Assembly: GCA_942491525.1 (NCBI GenBank)
Contig: CALOBW010000020.1
Location: 186,001 to 250,000 of the forward strand
Direction of reading: 5' to 3'
DNA: 64,000 nucleotides
DNA from: CAYWBU01 sp942491525
GTDB taxonomy: Bacteria > Desulfobacterota > Desulfomonilia > UBA1062
Part shown: positions 39,060 to 48,249 of the stretch, piece by piece
Layout of the letters: every line of letters begins with the position of its first letter
How positions within the stretch are numbered: the stretch's first letter is position 1
Position numbers and translations under genes: made by a program
Notes under the pieces: generated by a model
Told to the model about the DNA's origin: nothing
The model's input: only the letters and a program-made list of their open reading frames with translations
The model's database searches: none

Positions 39060-39737
39060 GTGACCGCGGCGCAGATCCTGGAGCGCCTTGAGGCGCTCTC
39101 TGACTCCAAGTCCGTCAAGGGCATGGCCCGCTTCGGCATTCAGGCGCAAAAAGTTTTCGGCGTCTCGATCCCGAACCTGCGTCAAATCGCGAAGCAGAAC
39201 GGCTGCGACCAGGACCTGGCCGAAGAGCTCTGGCAAAGCGGCTGGCACGAGGCCCGCATCCTGGCCAGCATGCTGGCCGACAAGCAGCAGGTCGAGCGTG
39301 AACTGATGCAGCGCTGGGTGCGTGATTTCGACTCCTGGGACCTCTGCGACCAGTGCTGCAACAACCTCTTCCGCCACTCAAAGGATGCCTGGCAGATGGC
39401 CCGCGACTGGACCGGAGCGGACCAGGAGTTCACCAAACGCGCCGGCTTCACCATGATGGCGGTACTGGCCGTGCATGACAGAACCGCCACCGACGCGGAC
39501 TTCATCGAGTGCCTCGCCATCATCAAGCAGGCAGCCAGTGATGAGCGCAACTTTGTCAAAAAGGCCGTCAACTGGGCCCTGCGCCAAATAGGCAAGCGCA
39601 ATCAAAACCTTAACGAGCTGGCCGTCAAGACCGCCGCAGAGATCTCGGGCTATGATTCCAAGGCCGCCCGCTGGATCGCAGCCGATGCCCTGCGCGAGCT
39701 CAGAGACCCCAAAATCCTTAACCGCATCAAGGCTTAG
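39060..39737 (+). CDS. AlkD-like DNA alkylation repair HEAT protein
   Basis: 225 residues of HEAT-like repeats with VSIPNLRQIAKQNG, WDLCDQCCNNLFRHS and FVKKAVNWALRQIGKRN, the usual COG4912 signatures. AlkD glycosylases remove alkylated bases without base flipping; some relatives lack activity, and the active-site Trp/Asp can be checked (WVRDFDSWDLCD is present). GTG start at 39060, directly after the upstream stop. Confidence 0.9.
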   Translation: MTAAQILERLEALSDSKSVKGMARFGIQAQKVFGVSIPNLRQIAKQNGCDQDLAEELWQSGWHEARILASMLADKQQVERELMQRWVRDFDSWDLCDQCCNNLFRHSKDAWQMARDWTGADQEFTKRAGFTMMAVLAVHDRTATDADFIECLAIIKQAASDERNFVKKAVNWALRQIGKRNQNLNELAVKTAAEISGYDSKAARWIAADALRELRDPKILNRIKA

Positions 39738-39789
39738 ATCAGGCATTATAACTCTTTGCTTTTACCGGCCAATCCGGTACATAAAAAAC

Positions 39790-42700
39790 ATGTTTTCTTT
39801 TTCAGACAGTTTGCAGAAAATCAAGCGCACCCTTAAGCGGCAGACAACGGCCGACATCATCTACCTGGCGCTGGCCCTGCTGATCTACATCGTCATCGGC
39901 TTCTGTTTCGCCCTCTGGTCCAACAACAGCACCAAAAAGGACATCATGCTGGATGTTGACAAACGCCTGCTCAAGGCCTCCAAGAGCATCGAGCATGTGC
40001 TGGGCCCCGATTTCCACGACCGCACCATCAGCGCCGATGCCATCTCGCCCTATGAGGACCGCATCAACTCTATCGCCCTGGAGAACATGGCCAAGGATCT
40101 GGACCTCGCCTACATCCTGACCCTTGTGCGGATCGGCGACGCCTATCACCAGACAGCCTCAAACCTGACCAGCGCCGAGGCGCCCATCGACTACACCTAC
40201 TTCAAGCAGACAACCGATCTGCCAGAACGTCTCTACTATCACACCTATGCGCCGGTCTATAATATCAAGCGTAAACACGAAAACATCTACCGCCAGATCT
40301 ACATGCCGCAGATCTCAGCCAGCGGCCGCTCCTACCTGATCTGCGCCGCCTACGACATCAGCTACATGCAGAGCTCGCTGACCCGCGCCTGGATCAACTC
40401 CTCGGTCACGGTGGCCATCTTCACCCTGCTGCCGCTGAGCCTGCTGATCTTCTACCTCAGCACCTACCGCCGCATCACCAACCGGCTGCAGGCCGAAGTT
40501 GACCGCCACAAGCAGGAGGAGACCATCCTGCGCGACGCCGAAGCGATCCTGCAGTCGGTCAGCCACGCCACCCAGCAGTTCCTGAGCCCCGGCGAATGGA
40601 ACCTCAACATTCAGGAGGTTCTCAGGCACCTGGGCCAGGCCACCGGCGTCAGCCGCGTGCACATCTACAAGAACTACACAGCGGAAGACGGCCGCCTGCT
40701 GATCACCCACCGCTACGAGTGGGCCGCCAGCGACGTCAGCTCGATCCTGAATGACGGCCGTTTCAACGGCATCCCCTACCGCGAGGTCGGCCTGGCGCGC
40801 TGGGAGGAGGTCCTGGGTCACGGCCGCATCATCAGCGGCAACCTGGAGGACTTCCCCCTGCCCGAGAAGAAGGCCCTGAGCGACTACGACATCATCTCCA
40901 TGATCGCCGTGCCGATCATCGCCGAGGACCAGTGGTGGGGCTTCATCAGCTTCGACGACTGCAAGCGCAAGCACAACTGGTCCGAGATGGAGATCGACGC
41001 CCTCTGCGCCGCCACCTCAACCCTCAAGGCCGCCATCGAACGCAAGCATGCCGAGGAGGCCATCCGGCTCAACGAGTCCCGCCTGGAATCGCTGCTCAAG
41101 CTGGACCAGCTGACCGGCTTCAACAAGGCCGACCTGGCCGAGTTCGCCCTCAACGAGGAGGTCAAGCTCACCAAGAGCCGCTGCGGCTACATTGTCATGC
41201 TCGATGAAAATGAACAGTTCGAAACGATCCACTTCCTGGAGAACAACCGTTTTCAGCGCGTCGAGGCCAGCGAGCTGCTGCGCCACCCCGAACTGGCCAC
41301 CCCCTGGCAGGAGATCAAGCGCAGCCGCAAGGCCATCATCGCCAACAACCTCAAGATGTCCAACCAGACCTGGCTGCCCGAGAGCCGGGAACGCATCATC
41401 CGCCACATCAACATCCCGGTGCATGACGGCGAGCGTCTGGTGGCCATTGCCGGCGTCGCCAACAAGGAGAGCTCCTACAGCGACTCGGATGTCACCCAGC
41501 TGACCCTGCTGATCCAGGGGCTCTGGCGCCTGATCCAGCGCAGCCGCAGCGCCGAGGAGCGCTCACGCCTGGCCACAGCCGTCGAACAGGCTGCCGAGAC
41601 CATCATCATCACCGACTTCCAGGGCATCATCGAATACGTCAACCCGGCCTTCGAGCGCATCACCGGCTACACCCGCGACGAGGCCATCGGCCAGAATGCA
41701 TCCATGATCATTGCCGGCGAAGGCTCGGCAACCCTCTTCAGCACCGTCTGGCAGGCCGCCCGCAACGAGGCCTTCTGGCAGGGCCGCAACATCAACATCA
41801 AGAAGGACGGCTCCCTCTACCAGGTCGAGAACACCATCTCGCCGATCTTCGATTCAAACGGCCGCGTGATCAACTTTGTCTCGGTCCAGCGCGACGTCTC
41901 CCACGAGATCGCCCTGGAGGCCCAGCTGCGCCAGGCCCAGAAGATGGAAGCCATGGGCACCCTGGCCGGCGGCATCGCCCATGACTTCAACAACATTCTC
42001 TCGGCCATCATGGGCTACACCGAACTGGCCATGATCGACATGAACGAGCAGAGCAGCTCGCACCAGCGCCTGAACGAGGTGCTCAAGGCCGGCCGCCGCG
42101 CCACCGACCTGGTCAAGCAGATCCTGACCTTCAGCCGTCAGACCGAACATGAACGCAAGCCCATGCAGCTGCAGCCGGTCATCAAGGAGGCCCTCAAGCT
42201 GCTCAGGGGCTCGCTGCCGACCACCATCGAACTCAAATACAACATCCATCCCGACTGCGGCGCAGTCCTGGCCGACCCCACCCGCATGCACCAGGTGATC
42301 ATGAACCTCTGCACCAACGCCTTCCACGCCATGCAGGGCCCGGGCGGCATCATCAACGTCACCCTGCAGCAGCAGCGGCTCTCGCCGGAGGAGGCCTCGG
42401 CCTACCTGGACCTGGAGCCCGGCAGCTACGCCTGCCTGAGCGTCTCCGACAACGGTCATGGCATGGATGAGCAGACCATTGAGCGCATCTTCGAACCCTA
42501 CTTCACCACCAAGGATACCGGCAAGGGCACCGGCCTGGGTCTGGCAACCGTGCACGGCATCGTCAAAAGCCATGACGGCGACATCAAGGTTGAGAGCCAG
42601 CCCGGCAAAGGCACCCGCTTCGAGATCTTTCTGCCGATCTGTTCCCAGGCAGACAGCCAGCTTGACGAAGCCGCCGCCAGCAGCGAACTGCCCGGCGGCC

Positions 42701-43062
42701 ATGAACACATCCTCTTCGTCGATGACGAGGATATCCTGGTAGATATGGAGCAGACCATCCTCAGCCAGCTGGGCTACAAGGTCAGCGCCTTCACCAGCAG
42801 CCAGGAGGCCCTTGATCACTTCAAGGAGGACCCCGGCCGCTTCGATCTGGTGATCACCGACCACACCATGCCCAGACTGACCGGTTCCGACCTGGCCAAA
42901 GCCATCCATGCGATCCGGCCCGAACTGCCCATCATCCTCTGCAGCGGCTTCAGCGACGTCATGACCGAAGAGGAGCTCAAGGCTGTCGGCATCCGTGAAT
43001 ACATCCCCAAGCCGCTGATCACCGAACAGCTGGCGCGCGCCATCAGGGCGGTGCTGAAGTAG
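39790..43062 (+). CDS. Very large hybrid histidine kinase (TM-GAF-GAF-PAS-HisKA-HATPase-REC)
   Basis: About 1090 residues. Two membrane helices (about 20-46 and 190-225) flank a periplasmic domain; then GAF domains (about 260-420 and 445-605), a PAS domain (about 620-740; ETIIITDFQGIIEYVNPAFERITGY), HisKA with AGGIAHDFNNILSAIMGYTELAM, HATPase (MNLCTNAFHAM; IFEPYFTTKDTGKGTGLGLATVHGIV) and a receiver (HILFVDDEDILVDME; Asp in LVITDHTMP). It shares the last three modules with the kinase at 30461-33154. The ATG at 39790 is chosen because the membrane start MFSFSDSL follows; the ribosome site is weak. No cognate regulator gene adjoins. Confidence 0.92.
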   Translation: MFSFSDSLQKIKRTLKRQTTADIIYLALALLIYIVIGFCFALWSNNSTKKDIMLDVDKRLLKASKSIEHVLGPDFHDRTISADAISPYEDRINSIALENMAKDLDLAYILTLVRIGDAYHQTASNLTSAEAPIDYTYFKQTTDLPERLYYHTYAPVYNIKRKHENIYRQIYMPQISASGRSYLICAAYDISYMQSSLTRAWINSSVTVAIFTLLPLSLLIFYLSTYRRITNRLQAEVDRHKQEETILRDAEAILQSVSHATQQFLSPGEWNLNIQEVLRHLGQATGVSRVHIYKNYTAEDGRLLITHRYEWAASDVSSILNDGRFNGIPYREVGLARWEEVLGHGRIISGNLEDFPLPEKKALSDYDIISMIAVPIIAEDQWWGFISFDDCKRKHNWSEMEIDALCAATSTLKAAIERKHAEEAIRLNESRLESLLKLDQLTGFNKADLAEFALNEEVKLTKSRCGYIVMLDENEQFETIHFLENNRFQRVEASELLRHPELATPWQEIKRSRKAIIANNLKMSNQTWLPESRERIIRHINIPVHDGERLVAIAGVANKESSYSDSDVTQLTLLIQGLWRLIQRSRSAEERSRLATAVEQAAETIIITDFQGIIEYVNPAFERITGYTRDEAIGQNASMIIAGEGSATLFSTVWQAARNEAFWQGRNINIKKDGSLYQVENTISPIFDSNGRVINFVSVQRDVSHEIALEAQLRQAQKMEAMGTLAGGIAHDFNNILSAIMGYTELAMIDMNEQSSSHQRLNEVLKAGRRATDLVKQILTFSRQTEHERKPMQLQPVIKEALKLLRGSLPTTIELKYNIHPDCGAVLADPTRMHQVIMNLCTNAFHAMQGPGGIINVTLQQQRLSPEEASAYLDLEPGSYACLSVSDNGHGMDEQTIERIFEPYFTTKDTGKGTGLGLATVHGIVKSHDGDIKVESQPGKGTRFEIFLPICSQADSQLDEAAASSELPGGHEHILFVDDEDILVDMEQTILSQLGYKVSAFTSSQEALDHFKEDPGRFDLVITDHTMPRLTGSDLAKAIHAIRPELPIILCSGFSDVMTEEELKAVGIREYIPKPLITEQLARAIRAVLK

Positions 43063-43134
43063 CACAGCTCATTTATGTTGAAATCATAGGATAAATCATG
43101 TTGTATAGGGCGAAGTTCAATTTCGAGGTTCTAT

Positions 43135-44022
43135 ATGCTTATTAAAGATATTCTGGATAATACTAATATTTCATTCAGCTTTGAATTTTTTCCACCCAAA
43201 ACGGAGAGCGCCTGCCAGAAGCTGGTCAAGACCGTCGAGGAGCTGATGCCGCTCAAGCCGTCCAGCGTCAGCGTGACCTACGGCGCCGGCGGTTCCACCC
43301 GCGACCTGACCAACGATTTGGTGGTCAAACTGCACAACGAGACCGACGTTACCGTCGTCTCCCACCTGACCTGCGTCAAATCCAGCCGAGATGAGATCTA
43401 CAACATCCTGCAGCGCTACGATGAGAACGGCATCCACAACATCCTGGCCCTCAGGGGCGATGCGCCCCCCGGCGAGGAGTGGCAGGCGGCCGAAAACGGT
43501 TTCGAACACGCCGCCGACCTGGTGCGCTTCATCAAGGAGAAGTTTCCCCACATGGGCGTCGGCGTGGCCGGCTTTCCCGAAGGGCACCCGGCCTGCCCCA
43601 ACCGCATCAAGGAGATCGAGTATCTCAAAGCCAAGGTTGATGCCGGCGCCGACTACATCGTGACCCAGCTCTTCTTTGACAACCATGAATTCTACGACTT
43701 CTGCGAACGCTGCAAGCTGGCCGGCATCAATGTGCCGATCATTGCCGGCATCATGCCGATTGCCAGCAAGGCCAACATGGTGCGCATGGCCGATCTTTCG
43801 GCCGGCACCCGCTTCCCGGCCGGCCTGATCCGGGCCGTTGAGCGCGCCTCCAGCGACGAGCAGGTCGAGAAGGTCGGCATCCACTGGGCCACCGAACAGA
43901 TCCGCGACCTGATCGACAACAACGTGCGCGGCATCCACATCTACACCCTCAACAACTCCAAGGCATCCCTTGAGATCTACAACAATCTGGGAGTGAACGA
44001 CTCACTAGAACTGGCCAGATGA
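43135..44022 (+). CDS. metF: Methylenetetrahydrofolate reductase MetF
   Basis: 295 residues: FSFEFFPPKTESACQKL, VSVTYGAGGSTRDLT, HLTCVKSSRDEI, NILALRGDAPPGEE and ADYIVTQLFFDN are all classic MetF positions, including the Glu in FEFFPPK and the RGD FAD motif. Reduces 5,10-methylene-THF to 5-methyl-THF for methionine synthesis. First gene of an overlapping operon running to 48241. Short leader with a small hairpin (CGAA...TTCG) but no riboswitch-size structure. Confidence 0.96.
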   Translation: MLIKDILDNTNISFSFEFFPPKTESACQKLVKTVEELMPLKPSSVSVTYGAGGSTRDLTNDLVVKLHNETDVTVVSHLTCVKSSRDEIYNILQRYDENGIHNILALRGDAPPGEEWQAAENGFEHAADLVRFIKEKFPHMGVGVAGFPEGHPACPNRIKEIEYLKAKVDAGADYIVTQLFFDNHEFYDFCERCKLAGINVPIIAGIMPIASKANMVRMADLSAGTRFPAGLIRAVERASSDEQVEKVGIHWATEQIRDLIDNNVRGIHIYTLNNSKASLEIYNNLGVNDSLELAR

Positions 44023-45263
44023 AGGCCTGTGACCTGATAATTGTCGGCGGCGGCGCAGCCGGCCTGCTGGCCGCCGGCGAAGCCGCCAAGCAGGACCTCA
44101 AAGTCCTGCTGCTGGAAAAGATGGAGCGCCCGGGCCGCAAGCTGCGCATCACCGGCAAGGGTCGCTGCAACATCACCAACAGCGCACCCCTGCCCGAATT
44201 CATCAACCGTTTCGGCAAGGAGGGGCGCTTCCTGCGCCAGGCCTTTCACCGCTACTTCACTGCCGACCTGCTGGGTCTGCTGCACTCCATCAATGTTGAA
44301 ACCGTTGAAGAGCGCGGCGGTCGCATCTTCCCGGTCAGCCAGGAGGCCCAGGATGTGGTCGACGCCCTGAGCGGCTGGGCCAAAAAATGCGGCGCCACCA
44401 TCCTCACCAACCAGGACGTGCAAGAGCTGATCATTGAGGAGGGCAGACTGGGCGGCGTGCGCACCCATGATCAGGAGTTCCGCGCAACAAAAGTGCTGAT
44501 CGCCACCGGCGGCGCGTCCTACCCGGGCACCGGTTCCACCGGCCAGGGCTATGAGCTGGCCCGACAGGCCGGCCACCAGATCATACCCATCCGCCCGGCC
44601 CTGATCCCGCTGATCACGGCCGGTGAAAATGCCAAGCTGCTACAGGGTTTAAGCCTGCGCAACGTGCGCACAACCCTCTGGATCGCGGGCAAAAAGAGCC
44701 AGGAGCTCTTCGGCGAGCTGATCTTCACCCACTTCGGCCTTTCGGGCCCGGTCATCCTGAGCCTCAGCCGCTACGCCGTGGATGCCCTGGATGCCGGCCA
44801 GCAGGTCAGCATCTCAATTGACCTCAAAGCCGCCCTGGACGACCAGAAGCTGGACCTGCGCCTGCAGCGTGAAGTTGACGAGCACGGCAAGCAGAAGCTC
44901 AAATCAATGCTCAAGCGCCTGCTGCCGGCCAAGCTGATCCCGCTCTGCCTGGAACTCAACCAGCTGGACGGCGACAAGCAGCTGGCTCAAGTTTCAGCCA
45001 CGGAGCGCAAGCGCTTGCGCCACTGGTTAAAAGATTTCAGCTTTGATATAACGGGTTACAGGCCCCTGAGCGAGGCCATTGTGACGGCCGGCGGCGTCAA
45101 CCTCAAGGAGGTTGACCCCAAGACCATGCAGTCGCGCCTGCTTGACGGGCTCTACTTTGCCGGCGAGGTCCTGGATCTGCAGGCCGAGACCGGCGGATAT
45201 AACCTGCAGGCCGCCTTTTCAACCGGCTGGCTGGCCGGCAGAAGTGCCAAGGAGGATGTATGA
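44019..45263 (+). CDS. HI0933/YhiN-type FAD-binding flavoprotein
   Basis: 414 residues. DLIIVGGGAAGLLAAGEAAKQ gives the FAD dinucleotide-binding fold; LRITGKGRCNITNS, VLIATGGASYPGTGSTGQGYELAR and the C-terminal GGVNLKEVDPKTMQSRLLDGLYFAGEVLDLQAETGGYNLQ (quoted in parts) are diagnostic of the HI0933 (aminoacetone oxidase-like) family. Reaction unclear. Overlaps metF and the serpin gene by 4 bases each (ATGA). Confidence 0.93.
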   Translation: MKACDLIIVGGGAAGLLAAGEAAKQDLKVLLLEKMERPGRKLRITGKGRCNITNSAPLPEFINRFGKEGRFLRQAFHRYFTADLLGLLHSINVETVEERGGRIFPVSQEAQDVVDALSGWAKKCGATILTNQDVQELIIEEGRLGGVRTHDQEFRATKVLIATGGASYPGTGSTGQGYELARQAGHQIIPIRPALIPLITAGENAKLLQGLSLRNVRTTLWIAGKKSQELFGELIFTHFGLSGPVILSLSRYAVDALDAGQQVSISIDLKAALDDQKLDLRLQREVDEHGKQKLKSMLKRLLPAKLIPLCLELNQLDGDKQLAQVSATERKRLRHWLKDFSFDITGYRPLSEAIVTAGGVNLKEVDPKTMQSRLLDGLYFAGEVLDLQAETGGYNLQAAFSTGWLAGRSAKEDV

Positions 45264-46429
45264 AGAGAATCGCAGTCCTGATAACAGTCGCCCTGCTGCT
45301 CTGCGGTATGGCGCGCATGACCCCGGAACCGGCACCATCGACCAACCATGACTTTTCCATTGATCTCTACCGAACCCTGGCTGGAGGCGACGGCAACCTG
45401 ATCTTTTCACCGCTCTCAATCCGCACGCCCCTGGCCATGATCTACTGCGGCGCCGAGGGCAATACCCGGGAACAGATGCAGCAGAGCCTGCACTTCAGCG
45501 CCGATCTGGACGCGCCCCAAACCCCGGCCAGCCTGTTGAAGAGCGCCCCCATCAAAAGCGTCGATCTGGCCGACGCCCTCTGGCTGCAGCATGACATGCC
45601 GGTCGAATCAGCCTTCATGCAGCGCATCAATCGCCTCTACGCCTCGCCGCTGCACAAGGTTGACTTTGCCGCCGCCCCCGACAAACAGCGCATCACCATC
45701 AACAACTGGGCCGAAAAACACACCCACGGCCTGATCAAGGAGCTGATCGCGCCCGGCATCATCAACAACATGACCCGCCTGGTGCTGACTTCGGCCATCC
45801 ACTTCAAGGGCAGCTGGGCTGAAGCCTTCGATCCCAGGCTAAGCCATCAGGCACCCTTCAACAGGCTGGACGGCACTCAGGCCGAGGCCACCTTCATGTT
45901 CAGGGATGGCGAGACAAACTTCATGCAGAACGATGAGCTCAAGATGGTCGAGCTGCCCTACACCGGCGAGCGCCTGACCATGCTGGTGCTGCTGCCGGAA
46001 AATTTCAAATCCTTCGAGTCCGCACTGACCCCAGCCAAACTGAAAACCTGGCGCGACCAGCTCGTTAAGCAGGAGATCCTGCTGAGCCTGCCCAAATTCA
46101 AGCTGGAGAGCAGCCTGGACCTCAAGGGCACCCTGACCCAGCTGGGCATGGGGGACGCTTTCGGCTCCGAGGCTGATTTCTCGGGCGTTACCGGCAAGAG
46201 CGACCTCTTCATCAGCGCCGTGATCCACAAGGCGCTGATCGATGTCAATGAAGAGGGCACCGTTGCCGCCGCCGCCACCGCCGTGGTGGCCCAGGTTAAA
46301 TCCATCGGCCCCATCAAGCCCAGCTTCAGAGCCGACAAACCCTTCATCTACATAATTCTGGACCAGCAGAGCGACACGATCCTTTTCATGGGCCGCATGC
46401 TGCATGCCGCTAACCTCAAGGAGCAATAA
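45260..46429 (+). CDS. Exported inhibitory serpin
   Basis: 389 residues with a signal peptide (KRIAVLITVALLLCGMA). Serpin fold signatures: NLIFSPLSIRTPLAMIYCGAEGNT, TRLVLTSAIHFKGSW, MVELPYTGERLTMLVLLPEN and the C-terminal RADKPFIYII plus ILFMGRML. The reactive loop hinge VNEEGTVAAAATAVVAQV has small residues P15-P9, the pattern of true inhibitors. Counting 15 residues after P15 Gly gives P1 Lys, P1' Ser (KSIGP), aligning with antithrombin's loop length, so trypsin-like proteases are the expected targets. It overlaps genes on both sides. Periplasmic or secreted location is likely. Bacterial serpins are uncommon. Confidence 0.95.
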   Translation: MKRIAVLITVALLLCGMARMTPEPAPSTNHDFSIDLYRTLAGGDGNLIFSPLSIRTPLAMIYCGAEGNTREQMQQSLHFSADLDAPQTPASLLKSAPIKSVDLADALWLQHDMPVESAFMQRINRLYASPLHKVDFAAAPDKQRITINNWAEKHTHGLIKELIAPGIINNMTRLVLTSAIHFKGSWAEAFDPRLSHQAPFNRLDGTQAEATFMFRDGETNFMQNDELKMVELPYTGERLTMLVLLPENFKSFESALTPAKLKTWRDQLVKQEILLSLPKFKLESSLDLKGTLTQLGMGDAFGSEADFSGVTGKSDLFISAVIHKALIDVNEEGTVAAAATAVVAQVKSIGPIKPSFRADKPFIYIILDQQSDTILFMGRMLHAANLKEQ

Positions 46430-47223
46430 TGGCACATAAAAACAGTGAACAGAAAACCCTGGCCGTCCTGATCGATGCCGACAACACCTCGCCCCAGATC
46501 GCCGAAGATCTGATCGCCGAGATCGCCAAGTATGGCGTAGCCAGCGTCAAGCGCATCTACGGCGACTGGACCTCGCCCAACCTCAAGGGCTGGAAAGATG
46601 TGCTGCTGGCCCATGCCATCCACCCGGTGCAGCAGTTTGCCTACACGGTGGGCAAGAATGCCACTGACAGCGCCATGATCATCGATGCCATGGATCTGCT
46701 CTACACCAACACCTTTGACGGTTTCTGCCTGGTCTCCAGCGACAGCGACTTCACGCGCCTGGCCTCGCGCATCCGCGAAGCCGGCCTCAGCGTCTACGGC
46801 TTCGGCCAGCGCAAGACCCCCAACGCGCTGGTGAATGCCTGCGACAAGTTCATCTATACCGAGATTCTGACTAAGCAGGACGATGATGACCAGCAAAACG
46901 AGACCTCGCCCAAATCCAAGAAGATGGACAAGAAGGAGCTCAAGGGCGACTCCAGGCTGACCAATCTGCTGCGCGGCGCCCTGGATGCCGTGGCCGACGA
47001 TGACGGCTGGGCCCACCTGGGCGGTGTCGGCCAGCAGATCTCCAACCAGTCCCCCTCCTTTGACTCGCGCAACTACGGCTACAAGAAGCTGGGCGAACTG
47101 GTCAGCGCCATCGACCTCTTTGAGATTGATGAGCGCCGCATCGACGAGAAGGGCCGCAAGGCGATCTACATCAAACATAAGCCACGCAAGCCCAGGCCCA
47201 CCAGAAGGCCCAAGAAAGATTAG
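46429..47223 (+). CDS. NYN-domain ribonuclease-like protein with OST-HTH/LOTUS domain
   Basis: 264 residues. N-terminal NYN (LabA/PIN-like) domain: LAVLIDADNTSPQIAEDL, GKNATDSAMIIDAMDLLY and FCLVSSDSDFTRLASRIRE supply the acidic catalytic residues. The C-terminal LOTUS/OST-HTH domain (GWAHLGGVGQQISNQSPSFDSRNYGYKKLGELV) binds RNA, often G-quadruplex. A basic tail (KPRKPRPTRRPKKD) follows. Likely an RNA-processing nuclease. Its ATG shares the final base of the serpin stop (TAATG), so translation is coupled. Confidence 0.92.
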   Translation: MAHKNSEQKTLAVLIDADNTSPQIAEDLIAEIAKYGVASVKRIYGDWTSPNLKGWKDVLLAHAIHPVQQFAYTVGKNATDSAMIIDAMDLLYTNTFDGFCLVSSDSDFTRLASRIREAGLSVYGFGQRKTPNALVNACDKFIYTEILTKQDDDDQQNETSPKSKKMDKKELKGDSRLTNLLRGALDAVADDDGWAHLGGVGQQISNQSPSFDSRNYGYKKLGELVSAIDLFEIDERRIDEKGRKAIYIKHKPRKPRPTRRPKKD

Positions 47224-47225
47224 AC

Positions 47226-47564
47226 ATGACCGACGAGCAGCGCTCAGAGATAATCGCGAAGATAGAGCATGAAATTGCGGAATTGAAACGCACCATCCCG
47301 GGCCTCAGGGAGAAGTCCCAGCCCGTGGAGCCGGACAGCGCCATCGGCCGCATCTCGCGCATGGAGGCCATCAACGACAAGAGCATCCAGGAGGCCAACC
47401 TCAGATCAAGCGAACTGCGCCTGACCAGACTGGAGCACGCTCTGAAGCGCAGCCAGACAGAGGATTTCGGCACCTGCTACATCTGTGAAGAGGAGATCCC
47501 CTTCAGGCGCCTGCTGCTGATGCCCGAAACCACCCGCTGCGTCGAATGCGCGGAGACGAAATGA
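47226..47564 (+). CDS. DksA/TraR-type zinc-finger protein
   Basis: 112 residues: a helical hairpin N-terminus and a C-terminal zinc finger, CYICEEEIPFRRLLLMPETTRCVEC, with the four Cys of the family. Full DksA has about 150 residues; the coiled coil is short here and lacks an obvious DxxDxA tip, so stringent-response function is doubtful. Starts 2 bases after the NYN stop; overlaps the GDPD start. Confidence 0.88.
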   Translation: MTDEQRSEIIAKIEHEIAELKRTIPGLREKSQPVEPDSAIGRISRMEAINDKSIQEANLRSSELRLTRLEHALKRSQTEDFGTCYICEEEIPFRRLLLMPETTRCVECAETK

Positions 47565-48241
47565 TTGCAATCGGTCACCGCGGCGCCAAGGGCCACCTGC
47601 CTGAAAACACCCTACCGTCCTTTGCCTGGGCCATTGAACTGGGCCTGCCCTGGATTGAGCTGGACGTGCATCTGGTCGAGGGACGGCTGGTGGTCATCCA
47701 TGACGACGAGCTGGAGCGCACCACCAACGGCCAAGGCCTGATCAGGGATGCCTCGCTCAACTATCTGAGATCGCTGGATGCGGGCGGCGGCCAGATGGTG
47801 CCCTTCCTGGAAGAGGTGCTGGACCTGGTTGACCGGCGCTGCAGGGTCAACATCGAGCTCAAGGGCCGCGGCACGGCCAGAGCCACGGCCGCACTGATCA
47901 GGAAGTATCAGACCAAGGGCTGGCAGACAGACGACTTCCTGGTGTCATCGTTCAACCACCATGAGCTGCTGCGTTTCAAACGAGCCCTGCCAACGGTCAG
48001 GCGCGGACTGCTCTTCAACCATCTGCCCCGCTGCGGCGTCCTGCCGTATGCCAGGCTTTTCAGGCCCTATTCACTCAACATCAGACTAAACACGGTCAGA
48101 GCCGGTTTTGTCAGCCGCGCCCAGCGGGCCGGCTACAGGGTCTTTGTCTATACGGTCAATGAGGAGCAAGATATTGCCAGAATGAGCGAGCTGGGCGTGG
48201 ACGGAGTATTCAGCGACTACCCTGAGCGGGTTGGGGTTTGA
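47561..48241 (+). CDS. Glycerophosphodiester phosphodiesterase
   Basis: 226 residues. IGHRGAKGHLPENTLPSF (HRG...ENT), WIELDVHL, VVIHDDELERTTNGQG and NIELKG supply the metal and catalytic His/Glu/Asp of GDPD. It hydrolyses glycerophosphodiesters to sn-glycerol-3-phosphate and an alcohol. No signal peptide, so cytosolic. The ATG at 47561 overlaps the previous stop (ATGA). Last gene of the metF operon. Confidence 0.94.
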   Translation: MIAIGHRGAKGHLPENTLPSFAWAIELGLPWIELDVHLVEGRLVVIHDDELERTTNGQGLIRDASLNYLRSLDAGGGQMVPFLEEVLDLVDRRCRVNIELKGRGTARATAALIRKYQTKGWQTDDFLVSSFNHHELLRFKRALPTVRRGLLFNHLPRCGVLPYARLFRPYSLNIRLNTVRAGFVSRAQRAGYRVFVYTVNEEQDIARMSELGVDGVFSDYPERVGV

Positions 48242-48249
48242 GCCCCAAC

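Noticed and set aside
41854..43065. Minus-strand reading frame of 403 codons opposite the large hybrid kinase
   Set aside because: Antisense shadow of HisKA/HATPase/REC domains that are unmistakable on the plus strand.
43063..43134. SAM-type riboswitch upstream of metF
   Set aside because: The leader is about 70 bases with only a small hairpin; too short and without the nested stems a SAM riboswitch needs.
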